Below, one piece after another: positions 23,197 to 34,309 of a DNA stretch of 64,000 bases. The DNA lies in the NCBI GenBank assembly GCA_905250075.1, contig CAJNOP010000039.1, positions 615,774-679,773 of the forward strand, given 5' to 3'. Origin of the DNA: Rotaria sp. Silwood1 (taxonomy: Eukaryota > Rotifera > Eurotatoria > Philodinida > Philodinidae). Below the pieces are notes generated by a model that was not told where the DNA came from, searched no databases, and saw only the letters and a list, made by a program, of their open reading frames with translations. The stretch's first letter is position 1. Every line of letters begins with the position of its first letter. Made by a program: the position numbers and the translations under genes.

Positions 23197-26100
23197 AAAA
23201 GAATAAATTATTATCTTCATGTATTTTCTTTTTTTACTGTAAATATCTATATAATTATTATTCTATTTTTTTTTGTTCTTTACAATTATCTTTATTTTTT
23301 TTTGTCTTTTGTGTCTTTGTATTTAGTCACGTGTAAAAATTCAAAAGCTGACATTTCATACACATGTGTACAGAAAAAAAAAGAAAAGAATAATGCATAT
23401 GATTTATTTTTCTTGATTAAGTGTTCGATTTCTTTTTTTTTTCATTCAGACAAAATAGATAAATAATGTATGATTTTTGTATACTATATCAATAAATCAA
23501 ATTTATCTTTTTCGTCGTCATATAACACAATGACAACGAGATCGAATGTAGTGCAATATGACTTTAATTTATCAACAAATTGCAATAACATCGACCTAGT
23601 CGCATTGGGTTTTTTTTTCAACAAAGTATATTAATCATTATAAAAACCAATTTTGTTTTTTGCATAATAGTTTTAAAAAAAAAGAATTAAATAAAAGATA
23701 AAAATCAAACTTATATAGATATTTATATATGATAGAACTAAAGAAAAAGCTAATTATATCATTTATAATGATTATGATCAACTCGCATGGCGTAAGCGCC
23801 CTTTTTTCCCGACTTCTACATAAGAATATTTTCTTTTCCTTTATCTAAACATCTGTTAATACTACTGATGTTCGTTCACAAAGAAAGAAAAAAAATCGAG
23901 AATTTCGCTTACCTACATAGAAATGATATGACAGAGTCACTTCTTTTACAACTCTTTTTTTAAAAAATAAATATACATATGGCACACAACGAGACACAAA
24001 ATACGAGAGTAAAGTGGATTGTAACAGAGTAAAAAGGAACAAGAGAGAGCGAGAGAGAGAGAGAGCATACAGCATTTACCGTTGCGAGCGTCAATCGAAT
24101 CGAAAAAAGAAAGAGAACGACAACAACAGAGAATAGCATACCTGTACACACCATCACCATCAGGGCACAAGCAAGAGGAGCAATTGAAATAAAAAAATAA
24201 AAGGAGAAAATATATATATATGCACATCGTCGTAGCGACGACAATAACAACGATCATGCAAGGTCTCAATATAAAACTCTTCTTTGCCTTACACATAACA
24301 AAGAAAAAAAAAACAACATACACACATACACACACGAGAACTCGTCTTCCTGTTCCTTTTTTTTTTCCTCAGCTACTGTGCATACCATGATAAAGGAAAA
24401 ATGATGGATACACAAGGATAAAAAAAGGAAAAGAAAATATCGACATATGTATATATAAATATATATTTATATCTATGCGTATATATATATATATCTATTT
24501 CTCGTTTGTGTATGTACGAGAGTACAATTTTTTAGCTAGCTTGTGATATTTCTGACATATACGTTCTGCTCAAGGTGTAGAAAATGCAAAGAGCAAAAGA
24601 ACCTATTAGAAGCGATTATAATAACTAACTACATAGATATCTATCCTTTCTAATGTCTCATACCTCAATTAAAGACAAATATAAGAAGTCCTATGATAAT
24701 TACCTATATGAATACACACAAATATATATATATATATACATATACATGTCCAACTTTCTTTCACATACCTTCCAAACGAATGACTGAGCTTTATGTTCGT
24801 ATGTTAAAATGAAATATATTTCACCACTCTCTTTCTCTCTTTCTTCTAATTATAGTAGCTCTTTCTCTTTTTCTCTCTCTCCCTCTCTGTCTCTATGTAT
24901 GCACAAACAGACACAACACTTCAACTGTAGCGAGCAGGTAATAAGAAGACTTTAAAAATTTTTTTTTTCTACCTCTTAGAAAAGACTGTCACATTCGAGT
25001 GCCTTTCTCTTTCACTCTCTCTGGCTCTTTGTAATCAAACAAAGAAAGAAAGATTGATTTTTCTGCCGCACAGAAAATACCATAATGGTACTTCTCAAAA
25101 GATTTTTTTTTTCTTCTTCTTTAATATAATTGAACTATGTAAACAAAGTGAACTAAAAGAATTCATGCCGTTGTCAATGATACACAAATGAAATTAACCT
25201 GTGAGGCAAGTCGAGCCTTTTATTTATATACATATTCGTAATGGAATCATACATTTTTTGAAGAAGAAACCAAAAATTTCTCTTGAATATAAAAGAAAAT
25301 ACATGCTTGAAATATATTGAATAGAATCATCTTAAAATTAAAAATGAGTAAGATGAAAGTTGATTCATAATTGATCAAAATAAAATGATGATTCCATAGA
25401 AATTATTAAAATGACAAAAGAAATGATTTATTTCATTAATAAATATATCTATTGAGTTTTTTTTCAAAAGTGCATAACAAACACAGCAATTCATTATTTG
25501 ATTAATGGTTTTCTATTGAACAAATATGTCATGAAATATTTATGAAAATAATATAGAATTTGTGATAATGATTTATTAAAATATTGATAGTAGTGAGTTT
25601 TAGTTTTTTTTCAATAAGTTTCAAATCTTTTCGTATAGATTAACTTTTCTGACAAAAAAAAGATGAAAATGATACTCAAAACGTGATTTACATTGAGATG
25701 TAATCGTATACTTGGAGAGTTAATACTAAGGTTTTATTTCGTAATAAGAGAATCCATAGGAACATTTTTTTGGATTGATTCGTAACCATAATTGGATGTA
25801 TTTGGGTTTTTAAAACTGATTAATAAGTAAAAGTAAACTAAATTTCTTTTTTATTTGAGAAATCATATATATTTTCTTTTTTTTCTTCTGACGTTTGACA
25901 TCAAAAATATTCGTTAATTTACTTAATTCTAGTTGCTTTGTTTCAGAAAGTTTTCTTCTATGACGATAAAATTTCTTCAATGGAAATTTATTTATTAATA
26001 AAATATTTATAAAGAGCAAAACAATTTTTATAACGTTTTTTTTTTTGCATAGAATCTTTTACAAAGTTACATTTGAAAAAGTTCACATTTTTACAAGAAA

Positions 26101-26482
26101 AAAAAGAACAAACTTTGCATTGAATTAATCTATATGCACTTGCTATTTAATTACCGATAGAAAATATTCATTTAATATTATGAGTTAAAATATAAATGAT
26201 CAATAAAATTTGATTTTTAAATAAAAATTTAGTCATCCATTAACAAAGAAAACTCTACACAATCAAAAATGCTTCAAGCAAAATTACGTTCAATGCAATA
26301 TGTTATTAATTTTAATTTCTCGTGCAATCTATTTAGATATTTTATTTCATTTCTGCAATAGATCCTGTAAAGAATAGAAATTTTTTCTCGGTTTCTCTTT
26401 TCTTCATTTACATGAAGGTGTCGAAAGAAAGAATCATAATGCCATGCATACACTTCATTCTCAATATTTTTTTATTGTCAGC
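23197..26482. other. Intergenic region rich in simple repeats
   Basis: Simple runs include GAGAGA at 24040-24066, TA/ATAT at 24445-24500 and 24722-24745, and CT-rich tracts at about 24826-24895 and 25005-25030. Short open frames on either strand follow these runs and have no domain content. No gene is supported. The long purine/pyrimidine asymmetry at 24000-25030 is the main feature. Confidence 0.55.
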
Positions 26483-27622
26483 ATGCAACAACGCACGAGG
26501 ATTACTATTGACAACAATAATGTTGATGATGATGATGAGGACGATGATGTCAAACAAGAAGTCACTAATACAATTGAAAAATTTGTTCAATCTCGTCATG
26601 TACAAACATTAAAATATTTACGACATGTTATTGATGAAAATCGTCATTTAAGATTACATATTGAACATCTTAAACGACGTCAAGATATTCCTGTTAAATC
26701 ACCAGCTAATATTGATTCAATTGAACCTGAAGAAATTCCAATTACTGAAATTCCATTAGGAACACCTGAAGTATATTGAAATTCGTTTTATTTATTTTAC
26801 ATAGTATATATTTCTGTTTTTTTTTTGTTGTTGTTCTTTTAAAAGCTTATATTAGATCTTGAACATATTGATGAAGCAACAAATACTGAAGGAGATGATT
26901 ATGAAACAAAATATCATATATTAAATGATGAATTAATTAATCTTAAAAAACAACATAATATTAATCGTGAAGAATATCAACGTGAACTTGAACGTGTTGA
27001 TCATCAAAATATTCAATTAGAAAAAGATTTAAAAATTGCACAACAACAATTAATTATTGTACAAAAAAGTGTTAATGATAAACAAATTGAAATTCAAAAT
27101 CTTACAACAATAAATTCTGATCAAAAATTATTTAATGAAGCATTAAATATACGTATAAATAAATTTGAACAAACAAATAGACTTTTAGTACAATCATTAA
27201 CAATATCAGAAGAAACTCATCTAGAACTTGAAAAACAATTAAATGAATTACAACAAACATATCATCAAACAGAAGAAAATCTATCTGAATTACAAATTCA
27301 ATATAAAAATATTCAAACATATTTACAAACATCTGAACATGATGTTGAATTATTAAAAGAAAAATTAAATATTCAATTAAATAAATGTCAAGAATTAAAA
27401 AATGATAATGAAGAATTAAAAGAAACAATTAAATATCTTCAACAACAAATTCAAGAGAAAATTCATCAAGAAGAACAATATATTCGTGAAAAACAATTAA
27501 ATAGTAATTTTAAAGATTTTGTACAAGTTAAACGTACATTACAAATATGTCAACAAGAAAATGAACAATTAAAAGTTGAATTAAAAAAATTACAGATAAA
27601 ATTTTTAAATAAAAATGAATAA
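26483..27622 (+). CDS. Coiled-coil protein of unknown function (354 aa, 2 exons)
   Basis: Exons 26483-26770 and 26846-27622 join in phase 0. The start chosen is ATG 26483 (MQQRTRITIDNNN); an upstream in-frame ATG at 26444 would add 13 residues. An acidic DDDDEDDD patch near residue 15 precedes a helical segment HVQTLKYLRHVIDENRHLR. Residues about 115-350 are almost uninterrupted heptad-like Gln/Glu/Lys/Leu coiled coil. The C-terminal FKDFVQVKRTLQICQQENE is faintly like Rab-effector coiled coils such as rabaptin, but that similarity is not enough for a name. A scaffold or tether role is inferred only from the coiled coil. The minus-strand frame at 27132-27428 is a shadow. Confidence 0.75.
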
Positions 27623-28107
27623 TTATTTTTATATTTTCTGTATGAGACTTGATTCATAAATTTTCAGCAGATTCCTATCGTAGAAATCTAATGATCGAAA
27701 ACGACTTGTATAGTTTGACTTGGATATCATTTAAACAAAGTAATTTTATTAATTGTATCAACGAAATATAATATATAAATGATTGAACTACAACTTTAGT
27801 AGCATAAAGAGTAATGGACATGTTCGATACAATAAAATAATATATCTCTTTTTTCTGGTGCCATGATGAATAAGAAATCGTTCAACATTTTTTTTTTTGG
27901 TGTCGTCAATGTCTACCTAAGACTAGTATACACAAGAAAAGGACACGATTCAATTTAGGGATCTGCAATATTGATGTAAATACCAGCAATGTGTCACTCA
28001 GATAGGATTTCTTACTGCAATGATTAGAACAACATTCAGACACCAACTCGATTGACGTATGCCATTTTTGTAACAATGTGCACTAAGTACACTCGGTTAA
28101 TGGACTA
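27623..28107. other. Spacer up to the mariner-type element
   Basis: AT-rich with no gene seen. It ends in the TA target dinucleotide at 28106-28107. Confidence 0.5.
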
Positions 28108-29073
28108 CAGTCCACGCACATTAAAAGTATACCCTTTGAATTTTTTGTTTTTTATTAATATACACTTTTTATCTATTAACCTACTATATATAGGAAGAAA
28201 GCCCGGAATGCGCTGCATCTTTTGGTATATTTACATTGACCATCAAATGCAGTTTAAAGTATAAAAAGTGTATTAGAAGAAAAAGTTACTTTTTCTTTTT
28301 TGCCACAGTGTTCATAATGTTGTAACATTTTTTATTTCACATATATCTCGGCTTAGATTAATGATAAAACGTTGAATTTTTTTCCAAAAGATGCGCTGTG
28401 AAAAGCTCTACAAAAGCTGCATAATTGAATTCTATTTTTTACCTGTTCTAGTGATTTTTCTGATACTCAAAATGAACAAATTACATGCCAGTGTCACTTA
28501 CCATCATACTGGAACTGTTGGAAGACTGCTTTGATCGCCATCTATCTCGACTTGAGAAAATGACGGAATATGGAATTTTTTTTGAAAAAGATGCGCCATC
28601 GAAAGCTCTACAAAACTTGTATAGACCAAGTCCTGTAGTGAATCAGAGAAGTCCTCGAAATGTTTTCTACATGATGGGAAATGATACTGCTATGTAAGTT
28701 GTTTCATTGTGAGTATCAGAAAAATCACTAGAGCAGATAAAAAAAGAATTCAATCATGCAGCTTTTGTAGAGCTTTTCACTGCGCATCTTTTGGAAAAAA
28801 AATTCAACGTTTTATCATTTACTTAAGCCGAGATATATGCGAAATAAAAAATGTTACAACATTATGAACACTGTGGCAAAAAAGAAAAAGAGACGTTTTC
28901 TTCTAATACACTTTTTATACTTTAAACTGCATTTGATGGTCATCAATGTAAATATACCAAAAGATGCAGCGCATTCCGGGCTTTCTTCCTATATATAGTA
29001 GGTTAATAGATAAAAAACGTATATTAATAAAAAAACAAAATTCGAAGGGTATACTTTCACCGTGCGTGGACTG
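28108..29073. mobile_element. Mariner-type fold-back element with ~370-bp inverted arms
   Basis: The ends are CAGTCCACGCAC and its inverse, flanked by TA on both sides (28106-28107, 29074-29075) as in Tc1/mariner elements. The arms, about 28108-28475 and 28703-29073, are long inverted copies with few mismatches. A loop of roughly 230 bases separates them. The loop contains a third, diverged copy of the arm motif AAAGATGCGC..AAAGCTCTACAAAA. A 71-codon open frame in the loop has no transposase signature. The arms could form a very long hairpin RNA if transcribed. Confidence 0.88.
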
Positions 29074-29466
29074 TATAAACTAATACTGAACATCTTTAGA
29101 TCGGTTCAGTTCTGACCTAAAATCATACAGTTTAGAATAATATATCGATATATAATTCAAGAAAAGTGAATAAAACAAACGATGCTATAATTAGAAATGA
29201 AACTGCTGATATATTTCTCCCTATTTTTTAATCTAAGAATAACACTACGTAAACAAAACACTATTATTCGTTAAAGAGAAAACCATGAATTTATATATAA
29301 AATATTTGTCATCCTTCTATTATAGAAGATCTCGAGTACTATGTTCTGCTCAAGCAGATAAATGTTTGACGAAAATCTTTTAATAGACTCCTCTTTATTA
29401 AGTGTTAATAGTTGAAATATAACCGAAAAGAAGCAGAACAGTTGATTCCGCTACAAGGAGAAAACG

Positions 29467-30084
29467 ATGTACTCCCGTATTACGACTAGACTCCATGAAC
29501 TCTGTGGACTCCGTAGTCTCCCAAAGTACAGGAAATACAAGAAGTCCTGCGGAAGTGCTGAAGTAAGCTATTTCTTCCTTGCGAAAACATATTCTTTTTC
29601 AATTAAACTTCATTCAAACTAAGTCAACAAAAGACTATTTTCAAGTAATCAAGATTTTATTTGTCGTTTAATCGATAATATTTTTAAATTATTCTTTATT
29701 GTGACGATAATCAATATTTGATTGACATTTTAAAATTCATTGAGATTAAATTTTATTAAAAATCAAACGATAAATTAACTAACTACTTAATGTAGGTTTT
29801 TTGTTGCAAGACGTTTAGCTTTCCTTCTTTCTCAACGTAGACATCAAATATTGTCATTGTTTGTCGCGATGATCTCAAGAAGCAAAAGTAAAAAAAAAAA
29901 TACTTATTTAAACGTGAGAATAAAATATCATAATCAAGTCGATAGCATCCGTTTTCGTCTCGTTAATATGACATTCTGTTTTCTTATAGAAAACATTCAA
30001 GAAGGCATTCTCTATGCTTACAGCAATGGTAGCCATGAATATAATAATGAAATCAAGCGATCTGAACGAATTTCTTTTGAATAG
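29467..30084 (+). CDS. Possible short spliced gene or gene fragment
   Basis: Two exon-like blocks fit in phase: about 29797-29887 (RRLAFLLSQRRHQILSLF) and 29990-30084 (NIQEGILYAYSNGSHEY, stop TAG at 30082-30084), joined across a 102-base intron with GTAAAA and TATAG ends. An upstream ATG block at 29467-29562 ends at a good GTAAGC donor but does not join the next block in phase. The start and the completeness are therefore unclear. No family is recognised. It may be a small native gene with an unseen exon, or chance. Confidence 0.25.
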
Positions 30085-30519
30085 TGTTCATTCTAGTAAA
30101 CTGCATTTCTATTTAATTCTATGGATAGAAATATTCTTTTTCGAATATGAGAAAGAGAGATTTTGTATTCGATCTACAACATCAAAGTAATCATAGGTTT
30201 TCTAGGACACATTGCCTAAAATATTTCAGTATCCAAAAAATAAAATTAAGTTAAAATTAAAAGAAAAACGCTTTCTCTCATACAAAATAGTAAGAAGTTC
30301 TCTTCGAAATGAGAGTCGTCCGAACGCCGCCGTACATTGAAATTTGTCATTTGATTGCCTAGCGGTAGATGTCACTGTTATTCATTTCTTATCGATTGTC
30401 ATCGATATTAATGGTTTGAAAAAGAACCCATTACATGTAAAGACCGTGGATTTTTGTCTATAGGCCTTATTTGCATTCTTTACAATCATTATCGATTTAT
30501 ATAAAAATAAAAACGTAAT

Positions 30520-31663
30520 ATGAGTAGTGAGTTTACAACAACATCTGTGGAAAATAAACCACAAAAGATGACAGTTGATGAATATTCTAAATTGATAGGC
30601 AAATGGCAAGAAGCATATTATGCATGGAATACTAGTTATGTGACTTATTATAAGTAAATATAATTATATTTTTTAACATTTAAAAAAAAACAAATCCTTT
30701 CTGTTTTTTTTTTTCTTCTTAAGTATGATGATGTTAAATTCATTAGTTCAACAAGTACCACTTTTGACAGGTGTTAATCTTTTGACAACGACGACTGAAA
30801 CAATTCATTCAGTACCACCACCGACACCTGTTGATCCATTAGCAGATATTCGAAATGGTTAGAATAAATTTTCTATGAATAATAAAAATATCTTTTTGTT
30901 TATTTTATAATTAGCACGTTTAAAAGTTGCATCAATTTGGCGTCGTTTTCTAGCTGAAGCTATTGATTGTATTCTTTTACATGCATTTAAGTAAATAAAT
31001 TTATTTCAATTATAATTTTGTATAATTATGTTTTTGTTTTTGTTTTATTAAAAGAATTCTTATTATATTTATTCTTGCAAATTATTTTCATTTATTTGAT
31101 GCAAGTCGACTTACACTTAATTATATGATTTCAAGTTTAATTTATGATGAAACTTTATCATTTCCACTTGAACTTATTTGTGTTGAACTTGCATATCTCA
31201 TAGGAAGTATTGCATTTGAGGTTAAATTCTTTTTTTTTGAATTTGATTTTGTTAAAATGAATAATAATAATTTGTTTTTCTTTTTTTTGTTTTTGTGATA
31301 GAGTTTTTGTCTTACACGTTATGGTGCAACACCCGGTAAACGTTTATTTCATTTACGTGTTCTTAAATGTGATCATCTTCAAATACAAGAAAATGGTGAT
31401 GTTACAATTGAACCTGGTACAATACTTGATAGTGCAGCGTAAGTTTTATTTTTAATATAATATTTAATTTAGTTCTTTTTTTTTTTCTGATATATATATA
31501 TTATTTTAATTTTAGAGCATTAACTCGTTCATCATTTAAAACACTTATGGCAACATTTTTATTTCCTGCTGTTATTGTTGCTTTATTAACATCACAAAAT
31601 CGTCAAACAAGTTATGATATGGCTGCTAATACTGTTGTTGTTGAATTTCAACGTCGAGAGTAA
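30520..31663 (+). CDS. FAM8A1: FAM8A1-like RDD-domain membrane protein (264 aa, 6 exons)
   Basis: Exons are 30520-30653, 30724-30857, 30915-30990, 31055-31220, 31302-31438 and 31516-31663. In animals FAM8A1 is a membrane partner of the HRD1 ubiquitin ligase in ER-associated degradation. The N-terminal part has VDEYSKLIGKWQEAYYAWN and a loop with PPPTP. From about residue 95 the RDD domain follows: ASIWRRFLAEAIDCILLH, a hydrophobic segment, LELICVELAYLIGSIAFE, and the hallmark TRYGATPGKRLFHLRVL. A last membrane segment precedes QNRQTSYDMAANTVVVEF. The order and these motifs match vertebrate FAM8A1. The mostly short introns fit the neighbours. The next gene starts 162 bases downstream on the same strand. 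Confidence 0.9.
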
Positions 31664-31825
31664 ATTCAAATGGTGTTTTATTTTTTTTTACTGTTACAAT
31701 CTAATTTTTTGTTTTTTTTTTTTTTTGTAAATAATAAAAAAGGCAATGGGACAATACTAATAATTTCAATAAGGTTTAGTTTATTTTTATTAACCTATAT
31801 ATTTTATTTTTCATTGTTGTTTAAG

Positions 31826-33155
31826 ATGACAAATAATAATGGTAGAGTTGATATTCAATTATCAACTGTAGACGAACATTATAATGAAAGTGATGATAGT
31901 GAATTGGATGAACCACAACAACCAATTCCAAATGTTGAAGAACAAATTGATACAGTGAGTTAATTTGATATGTATTTTTTAGTTTTAGCTCTATGAGCAT
32001 AATGCAAGAGTAATCAGAAATTCGATTTAGAGAAAAGGTTCTGAGAATAGAATAACTTTAGAAAGTTTTGAACTCATCGGTCTTCTCTATAGAGTTACGA
32101 AGGTTTTTACTGTAGAATGGAATCTTAATAGGAAACGTTGTTGCCATGATTGATTTGCATATATTGTAAATCAAAGGATTCAACACCATATGCTTCATTG
32201 TCAGACTTCCAACGTATTGAGATGTTTGCAATGAAAGATGTATATTCGTTATATGTTAAAGTATAAGTTTAGAAAAGATAGATCAAGGACAGATATCGTA
32301 CAGTTAACCTTCTTGTATAATAATACTGCAATAGACTTTCTTTTTATGGCTAATGGGAAAAAGCTAAACTAATAATTTTTCGATAAATAGATTGTATGAG
32401 TTTTTCAATGTTCTGAAAATTTCACTCGTAAAAAAGTTCAGTTTTTTCTACAGTTGATCATAACAAACAACTCTTATTGAAATTTTATTAGTTAAAAAGA
32501 ATGATTAAATAATAATACTTTCGCTCGATCCTATTATTCAAATCAAATAGATTTTGAAATATTATTTATTATTTATATTCTATAGAGTCAACTTCAATGG
32601 CTTCCATGGATGTGGTATTATACCAAACGTTCAGCAAAAAAAGGTTATGAAATATGTGATGTGGCAGGAGAAAAATTAGCTTGGTTTTTTGGTATAACAA
32701 AACCAAAATATTATGCTGAATTTCAAGAATATGAACGTATGGATGAAGAGGTATATTTGTTTATGAATGTTAATAATTATCAATATATAAATTCTTTAAT
32801 TAATAGGAACGAGAAGCATGGCGACAAGCATTTCAAGATGTTGAACAAACCAGTCATGTACTTGATTCAATCGTAAGTTTCTTCAATTTTCTAGATGTTA
32901 CAAAACTTCATATCTATATACTTTTTAGAGATAAATAAGTAGGTTGGGTTGCCTCATAATATCTTAACATATAAACGTTTTTTTGTTTTTTTGAAAATCT
33001 AACCTTTGCACGATATATATATATATATATGACATTTATTAAATAATTAATCAATTTTAGTGTTAATTTGCTTTGCTTTTTCTTTCTAATAGGTCACTAC
33101 TCCACCTCAAACATCAAATCTATTCATTATTTCCCATGAAGATAATACAAAATAA
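31826..33155 (+). CDS. FAM177A1: FAM177A-family protein (140 aa, 4 exons)
   Basis: Exons are 31826-31954, 32586-32750, 32807-32872 and 33093-33155, in phase. The family signature lies in exon 2: LQWLPWMWYYTKRSAKKGYE, then CDVAGEKLAWFFGITKPKYY and FQEYERMDEE, matching the vertebrate pattern in which CDFLGEK and LGISTPKYQ lead into a coiled, charged segment. The N-terminus is acidic (ESDDSELDE). Family members are reported at Golgi membranes; the molecular role is not established. The first intron (631 bp) is unusually long here. An AG dinucleotide directly precedes the ATG, after a pyrimidine-rich stretch. Confidence 0.9.
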
Positions 33156-34309
33156 TGATCAATTTTGTAATAATTTGATTGTGCTTTATAATATTTAAAA
33201 TTTCTATTTTTTTTTTTTGTTCTGGTTTATTAATAAAAAAAAATTTCAACAAAAAAAAAGAACAAATCAATTCGATGGTTAGCTGTAGAAAGATCGAAAG
33301 GAAAAATAGTTGAAAAATGCTTAAGAAAATTTTGACTACGAAGACAAATTGTGTTTAGTATATAGGACAATACTCATGAAATTTACAGATGAAAATTCGT
33401 TAAATGTACATTTTCAGTATTTCATAGTTATTAAAAATATAATCATCTAATAAGAACTAACGATCAAGATATCGAAATTTTATTAGATTTTTCAACAAAA
33501 GATTGTGATCACATAGAAAATCAAGTTTTGTCTTCAAACTTTGCACGAACAAAGTTCTTAATGAGATGAGTTGATTGCTCAATTATTATCCATTGAAAAA
33601 CTCAATAGACTTTATTATATTACAAATAATTCGCGCATAAAAGTATCTAACGATTTACAATTTTCAGTTTTAGCAAAAGAACGGATAACTCTATCAACCC
33701 TTGATAGAAAAAAATCAAGACTTTTCTAGGTGATTCCTTTATCAAGTTATAAGCGTTGTTCCTAGACCCCGTAATTGATCAAATTCATCCATGTCAATTT
33801 GTTTCAAACCGACCGATGATCAATTAACCAATGACGGGATCTGAGAAGAATGCTTATAACTTGAACATCTAATTGAAAAATTTCACAGATCGGTAGATAC
33901 TTTCATGCTTTAGTTATTCGTAATATAAAAAGGTTCATTGATTTTTTTCAATAGATAATACTTGCACAATCAAGTAATCTTGTTAAGGACTTAGTTTATG
34001 AAAAATTTTCGATATTTCAAGAACGAAGATTCGGAAAAGTAAACCATACTAAACTTTTCTATTAATCATCAAACACGCATCGTCTTAGTCGAAAAGCAAT
34101 CTGACATTTGGCGAAGTTTTCTCTTAAGATCTTCTTTACGAATTAATAAAATGAAATAATTGAAGATTGTTGATTGACTAGTAACTGTATATTAGTTATT
34201 TTTCTAGTTATTTCCATTAATATCTATCAATTAGACACATAGCTTTTTTTTCGATATGTTTCCTTTCGATCTTTCTTCTACATTAAATTAATTCGATACA
34301 ATGATAATA
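33156..34309. other. Spacer between convergent genes
   Basis: FAM177A (plus) and the ankyrin/SOCS gene (minus) converge here. Apart from the palindrome at 33742-33864, nothing is recognised. Confidence 0.5.
33742..33864. repeat. Imperfect 123-bp palindrome
   Basis: The outer 12 bases CAAGTTATAAGC and GCTTATAACTTG are exact inverses. The arms (33742-33780 and 33817-33864) continue with good pairing through the ACCCCGTAATTGATC region, around a loop of about 35 bases. No clear target duplication is visible, so the origin as a mobile element is unproven. Confidence 0.7.

Noticed and set aside
23845..24335. Serine/Leu-rich and Cys/Val-rich minus-strand frames
   Set aside because: They arise from GAGA and ACAC simple repeats and have no splice or domain support.
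27132..27428. Minus-strand hydrophobic open frame of 98 codons
   Set aside because: It is the antisense of the coiled-coil gene; GAA/TTA-rich codons read backwards give Phe, Leu and Ile.
28485..28697. Possible transposase frame in the loop of the mariner-type element
   Set aside because: No DDE-type motifs or helix-turn-helix are visible, and part of the frame is a third copy of the arm motif.
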